This document shows, piece by piece, positions 9,012-17,611 of a DNA stretch of 64,000 nucleotides. The notes beneath the pieces are model-generated. The model worked only from the letters and a program-made list of their open reading frames with translations, was not told the DNA's origin and searched no databases. Position 1 is the first letter of the stretch, and the number at the start of each line of letters is the position of its first letter. Origin of the DNA: Synechococcus sp. BIOS-E4-1 (GTDB lineage: Bacteria; Cyanobacteriota; Cyanobacteriia; PCC-6307; Cyanobiaceae); contig NZ_CP047935.1 of assembly GCF_014279995.1 (NCBI RefSeq), positions 248,001 through 312,000 on the forward strand. Reading direction: 5' to 3'. Position numbers and translations under genes: made by a program.

Positions 9012-9085
9012 CCTTGGCGTCAAGGCTGACTGATGGCTGCGAATTAAGGTTTCAAGCACATGGATAGCGCCTTGAACGCTCAAGG
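9012..9085 (+). promoter_or_regulatory. Two CCTTG hairpins ahead of the ABC transporter gene
   Basis: In the 93-base gap before the ABC transporter there are two similar short hairpins: CCTTG-GCGT-CAAGG at 9012-9025, and CCTTGA-ACGC-TCAAGG at 9070-9085. Neither is followed by a T-tract. They may be a terminator/attenuator pair, or a protein or RNA processing site. Confidence 0.35.
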
Positions 9086-9104
9086 TTGAAAGCTGAGGGC
9101 TTCA

Positions 9105-10922
9105 ATGCCGTTTCAAAGCCAGACCTTGACCAACCTGCGCAAGCTGCTGGCTTATCTGCCTCGCCGGCGGAACCAGCAGTTGATTGTGGTGATGGTGGCC
9201 GCCTTCTTTCAGGGGGTGATGGATGTTTTTCTGGTTGCCTTGCTGGCACGCCTGGTTGGATTGCTCGCCGGTAACAACCTGCAGGACAAGATCCCTGGGA
9301 TCAAAGTTTTTGGTGGAGCCTTGCTGGACCAGGCGGGCTGGATCGTTGGTCTGTTGATCCTTGCCTTTTGGTTGGCATCCGCTGTTCGCTTCGGGGTATC
9401 GCTGATGCAGAGCCTGCTCAGTGCAGAAATCTGGAATGACCTGGTGAATCGCGTCTACCTCACGCTGATGCGTCAGGAGTATGAGTTTTTTGTTGGGGGT
9501 CGCTCGAAAGGAATTGCTCTGCAGTTCAATCGAATTTTCAACAACGTCTCCACTGGAGTGATTGCACCTTTAATCACCAGTTCTGGAAATCTTGTCTCGA
9601 TCCTCTCTCTGATATCGGGGATAGTCCTTGTTTTGGGTATTAAGGCATTCATTATTTTTTCTTTGATGGTGATCTCTTATGTGATTGCGTCGAAGCTGAT
9701 CACTCCTTATCTGCGTCTGGCTACGAAACAGAAGATACGTTATCGAAAACGTATTTCCATGATTCTAGGTGAATCAATTGGGTCAATGCGAGAAGTTCAG
9801 CTGTATGGCGCTGAGGAGTTTTTTGCGACCAGGTTTGCAAGGGATGGAGGGATTGCCAAGCGCTATGACCGGATCAGTCGTCTCCTCCCTGACATTCCTC
9901 GATTAGTGATTGAGCCGATGGGAATAACGATTTTGTTTGCCGTGTTCGTGATTCCTTCGTTTTTTGCTCAGGATATTAACTCTTTCCAGGAAACATTGCC
10001 TGAAATCGCAGCCATTCTCGTCGCCTTATTGAGGATTTCAGGGCCTTTGCAGTCAATGTTTCGTGGAATCAATAAATTACGCGGCGGTTTACCTTTTATG
10101 CAGGAAGCCCTTGATCTGCTGGAGTTGAAGCCCGACCGACTGCTTCTCAGCTCTGCTGGCGTGCCATCGTCTGATGCTCTGATCCCCCGTAATTTAATAC
10201 AACTCAAAAATGTCAGTTTTTCGTTCCGTCAGCCAGGAGTTGATGTTATTTCTGATGTTGATCTTGCGATTCCCAGTGGTTCAAGGATTGCCTTTGTGGG
10301 CAAGACAGGAAGTGGTAAAACGACACTGGCCCACTTGATCCTGGGTTTATATCACCCCTCGCGAGGTTCATTGTGTATTGATGGAATCCCTGTTACGGCT
10401 CAGGAGCTTCCTGCGTGGCAGGCGAATTGTTCATTTGTTCCTCAAAATGTGCGATTGACGAATGGCAGTGTCAGAGACAATGTTGCCTTTGGTCAGCATT
10501 CAGAACTGATCGATGATTCTCGCGTTTGGGCATCTCTGGAGGCGGCACAGTTTGATGAAGTTGTGGCGGGAATGCAATATGGACTGTATACAATGGTTGG
10601 TGAAGATGGCGCTAAGCTTTCTGGAGGTCAGCGCCAAAGACTTGCTCTTGCCCGTGCCTTTTATCGGGAGGCAAAGGTGCTTGTCCTCGATGAAGCCACA
10701 AGTGCTCTCGATAACAAGACTGAACACGACGTTATGCAGGCCCTGGATATTGTTGGTCGACGCTGCACCACAGTCGTCATTGCACATCGTCTGTCCACGG
10801 TGAAAAAGTGCGATTGCATCTATGAGATTGTTGATGGTCGCATTGTTGCCAGCGGCAGCTTTGATGAGCTTTGTGATCGCTCTGATAGTTTCCGTGAAAT
10901 GACTTTGTTTGGCTCAACTTAA
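9105..10922 (+). CDS. ABC transporter, fused permease/ATPase (flippase-like)
   Basis: A 605-residue half-transporter of the MsbA/PglK type. Residues about 1-330 form a six-helix exporter membrane domain, and residues about 360-605 form the ATPase. Walker A is GKTGSGKTT (Lys405), the signature is LSGGQRQRLALARAF (about 505), Walker B is VLVLDEATSALDN (about 525), and the switch histidine lies in AHRLST. Such homodimers flip lipid-linked oligosaccharides, lipid A or other lipids across the inner membrane. Its place between GT4 genes suggests export of the glycan built by this island. A closely similar architecture is found at 57817-59616. Confidence 0.93.
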   Translation: MPFQSQTLTNLRKLLAYLPRRRNQQLIVVMVAAFFQGVMDVFLVALLARLVGLLAGNNLQDKIPGIKVFGGALLDQAGWIVGLLILAFWLASAVRFGVSLMQSLLSAEIWNDLVNRVYLTLMRQEYEFFVGGRSKGIALQFNRIFNNVSTGVIAPLITSSGNLVSILSLISGIVLVLGIKAFIIFSLMVISYVIASKLITPYLRLATKQKIRYRKRISMILGESIGSMREVQLYGAEEFFATRFARDGGIAKRYDRISRLLPDIPRLVIEPMGITILFAVFVIPSFFAQDINSFQETLPEIAAILVALLRISGPLQSMFRGINKLRGGLPFMQEALDLLELKPDRLLLSSAGVPSSDALIPRNLIQLKNVSFSFRQPGVDVISDVDLAIPSGSRIAFVGKTGSGKTTLAHLILGLYHPSRGSLCIDGIPVTAQELPAWQANCSFVPQNVRLTNGSVRDNVAFGQHSELIDDSRVWASLEAAQFDEVVAGMQYGLYTMVGEDGAKLSGGQRQRLALARAFYREAKVLVLDEATSALDNKTEHDVMQALDIVGRRCTTVVIAHRLSTVKKCDCIYEIVDGRIVASGSFDELCDRSDSFREMTLFGST

Positions 10923-10928
10923 AAAGGG

Positions 10929-13139
10929 ATGGCTGATTTTGTCATTCTTTCTACTGCCGATTGGGATCACCCTCTCTGGACGAACAAGCAACATGTTGCT
11001 TGTGCTCTCGCTGAGCTTGGTCATCGTGTGCTTTATGTCGACTCACTCGGGCTCAGAGGTCCGCGAGTTGATAAGACAGACAGCGGTCGAATCTGGCGTC
11101 GTCTGAAGAATGGTTTGCGTTTCCCCAGGCAGGTGAAGCAGGGGATCTGGGTGTTATCTCCTTTGGTGCTGCCTGGCCAGCGCAGTGGTTTGGCGGCCAG
11201 ATTCAACCGATGGAGTCTCAATGTCAGTTTGTTTATTGCTGATATAAAGCTCGATCTGCGTCGCCCTCTGCTGTGGACCTTCAATCCACAAACGCGCGCC
11301 TACCTGGGCTTAGGTAAGTTCCAGGCATCCGTGTATCTGTGCGTTGATCGTATTCAGGCACAGCCAGGAATGCCAGCTCAAATAATTGAAGCGGCTGAGC
11401 GGGATCTTTGCTCTTCGGTTGATGCTTTGTTCACCACATCTCCTCAGTTGCATCAAGAGCTTGGGCCTCTCAATGCCGGGAGTTATCCCTTCAGTAATGT
11501 TGCTGATGCTGATCACTTTGGCCAAGCTCATCAAGGACTCCTTTCCAAGCCTTCTGATTGGCCTCAGACTGAGAGTCCGGTTTTGATCTTTGTAGGAGCG
11601 ATTGATGCCTACAAGCTTGATCTGAGCATGCTTGAAGCGCTCATGGAGCGCACACCGAAGTGGACATATCTCTTTGTGGGTCCGGTGGGCGAAACGGACC
11701 AAAGTACTGACGTTAGCAGCTGGAATCGCTTCTCTCATGTTCACCTTTTGGGTTCGCGACCGTATAGCGCTCTTCCCAGTTATTTGGCTCATGCGGATGT
11801 GGCTTTGTTGCCCCTTCGAGTCAACGACTACACACGTCATATGTATCCGATGAAGTTTTTTGAGTATCTCGCTGCTGGATGTCCCATTGTTGCCACCGAA
11901 ATTCCTTCGCTTCTCGATCAAAAAGATGTGGCCATGCTTTGCAAGCCAGAGGTGAATGATTTCGAAGCGGCAATCCAATCTTCCCTTAATGGAGAGGGGG
12001 CGGACTTGGCGCAGCGGCTTGACCGTGCTGGTCAAAAAACCTATCGGCTGCGTACTCAATCGATGTTGGATCGCCTGCATGCTCATGGGCTGATGCCGGA
12101 CGAGCCTTTCGCACCACAGGCTCCTACTTTTCACGAGATCCGCACCCTGTGGAGTCCCACCTATCGCTGGTCTCAGGCACGACTTGCTGCACTTCGCTTT
12201 CTGGAACCTTTTGGCGGTTGTGAAAGGTCAGAACGCTTTTTAAGGCGCTGGCTTCAGTGGGAACCGACCAATGTGGTTTTACTGAGTGATCTGGCCAGTC
12301 GCCGTTTGGCGAGAGGAGATAACACCGAGGGATGTCGTCTGATTGAGTTGATTTGGCAGCAAGACGGAGAGGCGGCGATTTTGCACCAGCTGCTGTTTCG
12401 TCGTGGATCGCGCCCCGGTAATCGTGTGGATCAACTTGCGCTGTTTGATGTATTGGCAGCCAGCAAAGTTTTGCCTCTTCATTACTCCGGTTACTGCCGA
12501 GTTGTGCGCACCTATCGGGCGATCGATGCGAAGGATTCGCTGGCTATCGAAAAAGGAGTGCAAGGTCTTGAAGAGATCCTCACTGTTTTGGAAGCCGATC
12601 CAAACACATACCGCTGCTTAAAGCCCAACCGGGAAAACAGAGCAAAGCTGCTCATCTCGACCCAACTCACAAGGCTGCGTGCCTTGATGGCTCTCGAGGA
12701 TGTTGCGGCGCTTGACCAGGCATCGATTCATGTTCTGGCTAGTGCACGTCGTTATGACCCATTCGCGATCGATCGCAATACAGCCACGCGGATGACGCGC
12801 AACATCATGCGCAGTCTCACGATCGCCGCAGTGATGGCCTGGAATGCGCAAGATGCAAGTCGCTTTGATGCGGTCGTAGCTGAGATGGAACGGTTGCGGC
12901 AGGCCTGCCATGCTGATCGCTTTGATCCAATCTCTAAAAAGACCCAAGAGGATCACCGTGGTTTCGCAGATGCAGTGGTGCAGATGCTTCAGGGTTGTCG
13001 TTGGTCAAGCTTGGATTCCTCCGGGCGTCCTTCGTTCCGACAGCTGGTGGATCCTGTATCACTGGTCTATTTCCCGAACCTAGGTCGGGCTCGCGTTGAG
13101 AAGGCTGAGGATTTTTTGCTGGCCATCAGCGCGAACTGA
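10929..13139 (+). CDS. Glycosyltransferase with long helical C-terminal extension
   Basis: A 736-residue protein. Residues about 1-380 are a GT-B glycosyltransferase starting DFVILSTADWDHPLWTNKQH, similar in style to TuaH-like enzymes, with the donor-site motif MKFFEYLAAGCPIVATEIPS near residue 305. The remaining 350 residues form an alpha-helical region without a recognised motif. Helical pairs around RFLRRWLQWEPTNVVLLSDL look TPR-like. The extension is unusual for this family and may bind a partner or the acceptor. The gene starts six bases after the ABC transporter stop and ends just upstream of the next glycosyltransferase, so the three are probably co-transcribed. Confidence 0.85.
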   Translation: MADFVILSTADWDHPLWTNKQHVACALAELGHRVLYVDSLGLRGPRVDKTDSGRIWRRLKNGLRFPRQVKQGIWVLSPLVLPGQRSGLAARFNRWSLNVSLFIADIKLDLRRPLLWTFNPQTRAYLGLGKFQASVYLCVDRIQAQPGMPAQIIEAAERDLCSSVDALFTTSPQLHQELGPLNAGSYPFSNVADADHFGQAHQGLLSKPSDWPQTESPVLIFVGAIDAYKLDLSMLEALMERTPKWTYLFVGPVGETDQSTDVSSWNRFSHVHLLGSRPYSALPSYLAHADVALLPLRVNDYTRHMYPMKFFEYLAAGCPIVATEIPSLLDQKDVAMLCKPEVNDFEAAIQSSLNGEGADLAQRLDRAGQKTYRLRTQSMLDRLHAHGLMPDEPFAPQAPTFHEIRTLWSPTYRWSQARLAALRFLEPFGGCERSERFLRRWLQWEPTNVVLLSDLASRRLARGDNTEGCRLIELIWQQDGEAAILHQLLFRRGSRPGNRVDQLALFDVLAASKVLPLHYSGYCRVVRTYRAIDAKDSLAIEKGVQGLEEILTVLEADPNTYRCLKPNRENRAKLLISTQLTRLRALMALEDVAALDQASIHVLASARRYDPFAIDRNTATRMTRNIMRSLTIAAVMAWNAQDASRFDAVVAEMERLRQACHADRFDPISKKTQEDHRGFADAVVQMLQGCRWSSLDSSGRPSFRQLVDPVSLVYFPNLGRARVEKAEDFLLAISAN

Positions 13140-13146
13140 TCCTGGA

Positions 13147-14286
13147 ATGCGGATCACCTTCACCATCGATTCGCTCAAGCTTGGAGGTGCTGAGAGAATC
13201 CTTCTGCAGTGGGCTCGTTGGTGCAGGGATGAGGGCTGGGATGTCCTGGTCATTACCCGTCATGGCCCTGAACGAGATTTCTATGCGTTGCCCGATGGTG
13301 TGAATCGATCGGTGGAGCCGCAATTGCCGGTTGTAATTGAGTGGCTCGGCTGGTTCGCCTTTCCCGTAAGAGTCCTCGCACTGAGATCACTGCTGCGCCG
13401 CCATGGGACTGATCTTGCGGTAGGAGTGACCACACTTCCTGCGGTGAAGTTGCTTCTCGCCAGTGCTGGTCTCCGTCTGAGCACCGTCGTGTCGGAACGC
13501 AACTATCCGCCGGCTAAGCCACCTTCTCTTTCGTGGCGATTGCTTCGGCGTCTGACGTATCCATGGGCTGATTTGCATCTGGTGCAGACCCGACCCACAG
13601 CTGAGTGGCTGCGTCAGCACTGTGGCGTTCATCGTCAGCTGTTGCTCCCCAACCCCGTTATTTGGCCATTGCCAGACCGGGAACCGAGGCTGACTCCTGA
13701 CGATTGGCTGCCTCCTGACGCTCCCCTGATTTTGGCAGCAGGCACCAAAGCGCATCAAAAGGGCTTTGATCGCTTGATACCGGTGTTTGTTGAACTGGTG
13801 AAGCATCAGCCGCATCTGCATCTTGCGTTGCTGGGACTTGCCCCGGGCCTTTATCACGGCAGTGACCAGCAGGCGGAGTTGCGCGCTCTTCTTGGTGATG
13901 CCAACGATCTTCAGCAGCGGCTGTTGCTTCCAGGGGTGAGCGGAACCATGGCGAGCTGGTACGAACGGGCAACAGTGTTCGTGCTTCCGTCCCGCTACGA
14001 GGGCTTCCCCAACGTTTTGCTCGAAGCCATGGCTGCGGGGTGCGCCTGTATTGCCAGTGACTGCCTTACGGGCCCTGCGGATCTGATTGATCACGAGGAG
14101 AATGGGTTACTGCTCTCCCCTCAGGCCAGTACCAAGCAGTGGGTCGAGGCGATTGAGTCGCTTCTTCTCGCTCCCGATCGGCGCCGCGCGATGGGTGAGA
14201 GGGCGACTGCAGTGCGTGATCGATATGCTCCGGAACGTCTGCGGCGTGATTGTCTAGAGGCCTTGCGCCGGTTGCGCCATGGATGA
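13147..14286 (+). CDS. Glycosyltransferase, GT4
   Basis: A 379-residue GT4 enzyme. The start MRITFTIDSLKLGGAERI was chosen because it places the glycine-rich GGAE loop at the usual distance from the N-terminus. The frame extends upstream to 13096 inside the previous gene without family character. The C-terminal donor site is SRYEGFPNVLLEAMAAGCAC followed by ASDCLTGPADLI, typical of enzymes transferring hexoses or N-acetylhexosamines to O-antigen or capsule repeat units. It begins seven bases after the previous stop and overlaps the next gene by eight bases. Confidence 0.9.
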   Translation: MRITFTIDSLKLGGAERILLQWARWCRDEGWDVLVITRHGPERDFYALPDGVNRSVEPQLPVVIEWLGWFAFPVRVLALRSLLRRHGTDLAVGVTTLPAVKLLLASAGLRLSTVVSERNYPPAKPPSLSWRLLRRLTYPWADLHLVQTRPTAEWLRQHCGVHRQLLLPNPVIWPLPDREPRLTPDDWLPPDAPLILAAGTKAHQKGFDRLIPVFVELVKHQPHLHLALLGLAPGLYHGSDQQAELRALLGDANDLQQRLLLPGVSGTMASWYERATVFVLPSRYEGFPNVLLEAMAAGCACIASDCLTGPADLIDHEENGLLLSPQASTKQWVEAIESLLLAPDRRRAMGERATAVRDRYAPERLRRDCLEALRRLRHG

Positions 14287-15559
14287 TCTTTGGGTTGTGC
14301 TTCCCCATCTCGGCGCTGGTGGTGCTCAGAAGGTTGGATTACTGGCCGCTGCCCATTTCGCCGAACAAGGCTTGAAGGTGCGGGTGTTGTCTCTGCGCCG
14401 AGATCACCCTGTTAAACACGTGCTCCCCAAAGGCGTCGAGGTTTTTGACCTGGGTCCGGATGAAGTCGTGCATCCGTGGTTAACCAATGCCGAGGATCGT
14501 GCATTTCTGTCCAGGTTGCGGCGTTTCACCCTGGCTCAAATTCTCAAGCTGCATCGACTGGCAGTGCGTTTGGCTGTTTCAGCGTCCTGGTGGCTGATCG
14601 ATCGGCAGATGTATCCAGGACGCAAAACCTGCGCAACGCTATTGCTTTGTTACGGCATTGCATCCCTGGCAGGCCATCGCTACGTCCGGCTCCGAAAAAT
14701 TGTTGAGCAAAAACGCCCAAAACGTGTTCTCTCTCTCTTGACCAAAACGAATGTGATGTGTTGCGCAGCTGTCTGGGATTTGCCTGTGCATCTTGTGGTG
14801 TCCGAGCGCAATGATCCCCGCTTGCAGCGACTGGAGCCACTCTGGAATCGCCTGCGAGCTGTCTTCTACCGCAGAGCCAATGTGGTGACCGCCAACACCG
14901 AGGGTGTGCTGCAGGCCCTGCAGATGATGGGGACTTGGCAGCGATTGGCTCTGCTCCCTAATCCCTTGCCAGGAGGTCTGAGTTTGGACAGGTCGAAGGC
15001 TTTGCAGTCCCAGCGTCAGCTTGAGATTTTGTCCGTTGCCCGTTTAGTCCCACAGAAAGGTCTGGATGTCTTGATCCGAGCTTTCGGATCACTGCCGGAA
15101 TCCATCCGCGGCGCGTGGACACTGATCGTCGTTGGCGACGGCCCCGAACGCCAGGCATTGGTTGATCTGGTGGCCGAAGAGGGGCTGAGTGAACAGGTGA
15201 GCTTCCAGGGGTTTCGTTCTGACCCGGTCATGTTTATGCGGAGGTCGTCAATCTTTGCCCTGCCGTCACGGTTCGAGGGCATGCCGAATGCACTGTTGGA
15301 GGCGATGGCCTCAGGGCTCCCTTCCGTGGTGAGTGACGCCTCGCCCGGTCCTCTGGAAATGGTGCGCCACCGCATCGAGGGCTTAGTGGTTCCTACTGAC
15401 GACGTCAAAGCCTTTGCCGAAGCGCTTGAGCTGCTCATGCTTGATCCTGAACTGCGCGAACGCTGCGGTCTTGCAGCCAAGGCCACGTTGAGATCTCTTG
15501 AGTGGGATGTGGTGGAGCCTCATTGGCGTTCAGTGTTGGCTCTTCCGGCTAAGGCATGA
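14279..15559 (+). CDS. Glycosyltransferase, GT4
   Basis: A 426-residue GT-B enzyme related to its upstream neighbour. The N-terminal loop is LPHLGAGGAQKVGLLAA and the donor-binding signature is SRFEGMPNALLEAMASGLPS, followed by VSDASPGPLEMV. A segment of about 60 residues around residues 80-140 contains a Trp-rich patch (SASWWLIDRQ) that might contact the membrane. The start overlaps the previous gene by eight bases and the stop overlaps the next start (ATGA), giving a tightly coupled series. The preceding gene and this one may be ancient tandem duplicates. Confidence 0.9.
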   Translation: MDDLWVVLPHLGAGGAQKVGLLAAAHFAEQGLKVRVLSLRRDHPVKHVLPKGVEVFDLGPDEVVHPWLTNAEDRAFLSRLRRFTLAQILKLHRLAVRLAVSASWWLIDRQMYPGRKTCATLLLCYGIASLAGHRYVRLRKIVEQKRPKRVLSLLTKTNVMCCAAVWDLPVHLVVSERNDPRLQRLEPLWNRLRAVFYRRANVVTANTEGVLQALQMMGTWQRLALLPNPLPGGLSLDRSKALQSQRQLEILSVARLVPQKGLDVLIRAFGSLPESIRGAWTLIVVGDGPERQALVDLVAEEGLSEQVSFQGFRSDPVMFMRRSSIFALPSRFEGMPNALLEAMASGLPSVVSDASPGPLEMVRHRIEGLVVPTDDVKAFAEALELLMLDPELRERCGLAAKATLRSLEWDVVEPHWRSVLALPAKA

Positions 15560-16734
15560 AGGCGTGCGATCCGCATTCCCTCGGAGGGGGGGGACGACTG
15601 CTGGTGCTCGCCCCCACGGCCCGGGCCACGAGTGAGACTTTTGTGAGGGCGAATCTGAAGGGATTGCCTTTTGAGATGACGGCCTACTTCGGAGATGAGT
15701 TCAGCATTTCAGCTCCCACCAGGTTCCTTTACAGCTGCTCGGTTGGTTGCAGCAAACTTCTGACCCGTCTTCATTGTCTGCGTCTTGCAGGCCTACCTGC
15801 TGCACTGGTGGCATGGGGGTTAATCCGTCGCCACAGGCCCGATGCCGTGTTGGTGGAATTCGGCTTTGAAGCCGTGCGGGTCATGAATGCCTGTGCCTGG
15901 TCTGGTGTTCCTTTTGTGGTGCATTTCCGTGGCTCTGATGCTTCAGCGCAAGTCAGCCTTGGCCTGCTTAAAAAGCGCTATCGGCGTCTTCTCAAGATTT
16001 CTGCGGGCGTCATCGTTAAGTCGAGGCCGATGGCGGACACTCTTCTCGAGCTGGGTGCACGGTCCGATTGTCTGTTAATCAGTCCATCGGGAGCTAACAC
16101 CACGCTGTTTTACGGCAGCTCGCCAGAGCAGAGCCCCCCTGTGCTGCTCGCTGTTGGTCGTTTTGTTGCGAAGAAAGGACCTCTGCATACGATTCGAGCT
16201 TTCTCTTTGCTCTGTCGTGAGCTCAGTCCTGAGACTCTGGCTCCCGAGCTTTGGATGGTGGGAGACGGGCCCTTGCTGGCTGCTGCCCGGTCGCTGGTCA
16301 AGGAGCTTGGGCTGAACCACTCTGTTCGGTTCCTCGGTGTGTGCTCCCAGACCCGGGTTGCAGAGCTGATGCGTGAGGTGAGGCTGTTTGTTCAGCATTC
16401 AGTTGTGGCGCCTGATGGTGACAGTGAAGGCAGTCCCGTTGCGGTGATGGAGGCCCAACTGAGTGGTCTGCCTGTGATCGCGACCCGTCATGCGGGAATT
16501 CCCGAGGTGGTTGTCGAGGAGGAGACTGGTCTGCTTGTCGACGAAGGCGATGAACGCGCGATGGCTGATGCCATGGCTCGTTTGGCGCTGGATCCTTGTT
16601 TGGCGGCGCGTCTGGGTGAATGCGGACGCCGACGCGTTCAGAAGCTGTTCACAATCGAGCATCACCTCGAACAGGTGACGCAACTGCTGAGGCAGGTTGT
16701 TGGAAACCGGCGAGATCTTCGTTGTGATGCGTGA
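15556..16734 (+). CDS. Glycosyltransferase, GT4 (colanic-acid type)
   Basis: A 392-residue GT-B enzyme whose C-terminal half has LAVGRFVAKKGPLHTIRAFS, the core WMVGDGPLLAAARSL, and a donor site DSEGSPVAVMEAQLSGLPVI followed by ATRHAGIPEVVVEEETGLLV. This arrangement is characteristic of the WcaL/colanic-acid group of glycosyltransferases. ATG overlaps the previous stop by four bases. It is the fifth GT4-like gene in this island. Its last 8 bases overlap the sulfotransferase start. Confidence 0.9.
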   Translation: MKACDPHSLGGGGRLLVLAPTARATSETFVRANLKGLPFEMTAYFGDEFSISAPTRFLYSCSVGCSKLLTRLHCLRLAGLPAALVAWGLIRRHRPDAVLVEFGFEAVRVMNACAWSGVPFVVHFRGSDASAQVSLGLLKKRYRRLLKISAGVIVKSRPMADTLLELGARSDCLLISPSGANTTLFYGSSPEQSPPVLLAVGRFVAKKGPLHTIRAFSLLCRELSPETLAPELWMVGDGPLLAAARSLVKELGLNHSVRFLGVCSQTRVAELMREVRLFVQHSVVAPDGDSEGSPVAVMEAQLSGLPVIATRHAGIPEVVVEEETGLLVDEGDERAMADAMARLALDPCLAARLGECGRRRVQKLFTIEHHLEQVTQLLRQVVGNRRDLRCDA

Positions 16735-17611
16735 AGCGGTTCTCAAGCGCAGACTGCTGCTGATCCGTGGCCTTGGTCACAGCGGTACCACGATTCTTGA
16801 TTTGGCACTTGGGGCACATCCTCAACTGATCGGTCTTGGAGAGGCTGCTCGTATTCTTCAATCACCGGGGCCTGGGGAGGAGAACCGTGGTCCATCTCAG
16901 CTGCGAGGTGCGCTTCGTTTCGAACGTCGTTGCAGCTGTGGTGCAATCGCGGCCGACTGTCCTGTCTGGGGCGATCTTCTGGAGTGGTTGCCCGCTAATG
17001 ATCGATTACCGCTGACGATCAAGATGCAGCGCTTGCTGGAGGCGGTGGACAATGCCTCCGGGACCACTCCCACTTGGGTTGTTGATTCCTTTCAGGATGA
17101 TTTCCATCTGCCGTTTCATCATGCTGATGACCTCGAGATTCGCATCATTCATCTGACCCGTGATCTGCGTTCCTGGGTGCATTCCCGCTCCCGCGACGGC
17201 CGTCGACGAGGCCATTGGTGGCCTGGGCTGAAACCTCTCCTGCGCTGGTGCCGAATCAATGCCCGCTATGAGAGCTGGCTGCTGCGCTGCGGTAAGCCTG
17301 TCTTCCGGTTGGGTTACGAAGAACTGGCTCTTGATCCAGAGGCAACACTGCGGCGCCTCTGCTGTTGGCTCCAGATTCCCTTCGATGCACGCATGCTTCG
17401 CCCCCATCGTCACAGCAGCAGCCATCAGCTGGCAGGAAACCGCGTTCGGTTTGATGCCCAGCGAAGCGGCGCGATTCAGTACGACGGCGCCTGGATGAAG
17501 GAAACGTCAGTTCTCGCTCAGATGGCATTGATGCTGCCCTGGGTATCGTCACTGAATCGACGTCTTGTTTATTCCTGCTCGGAAGTGGATGCTGTCAAAT
17601 CTCCGCGATAG
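16727..17611 (+). CDS. Sulfotransferase family protein
   Basis: A 294-residue protein with the PAPS-binding signature of sulfotransferases. The 5'-phosphosulfate loop is RGLGHSGTT (residues 14-22). The 3'-phosphate motif is in HLTRDLRSWVHSR, and a C-terminal LGYEELALDPEATLRRL segment is common to the family. It probably transfers sulfate from PAPS to a sugar of the polysaccharide made by the upstream genes, since sulfated envelope polysaccharides are common in marine organisms. The start ATG 16727 overlaps the previous gene by eight bases. The 3' end overlaps the convergent membrane protein gene by 43 bases. The sulfate acceptor is inferred from context only. Confidence 0.85.
   Translation: MREAVLKRRLLLIRGLGHSGTTILDLALGAHPQLIGLGEAARILQSPGPGEENRGPSQLRGALRFERRCSCGAIAADCPVWGDLLEWLPANDRLPLTIKMQRLLEAVDNASGTTPTWVVDSFQDDFHLPFHHADDLEIRIIHLTRDLRSWVHSRSRDGRRRGHWWPGLKPLLRWCRINARYESWLLRCGKPVFRLGYEELALDPEATLRRLCCWLQIPFDARMLRPHRHSSSHQLAGNRVRFDAQRSGAIQYDGAWMKETSVLAQMALMLPWVSSLNRRLVYSCSEVDAVKSPR

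Noticed and set aside
10909-11106. Hydrophobic 65-residue frame overlapping the start of the 736-residue glycosyltransferase
   Set aside because: It lies out of frame inside the ABC transporter end and the glycosyltransferase start, whose own frame has clear family motifs.
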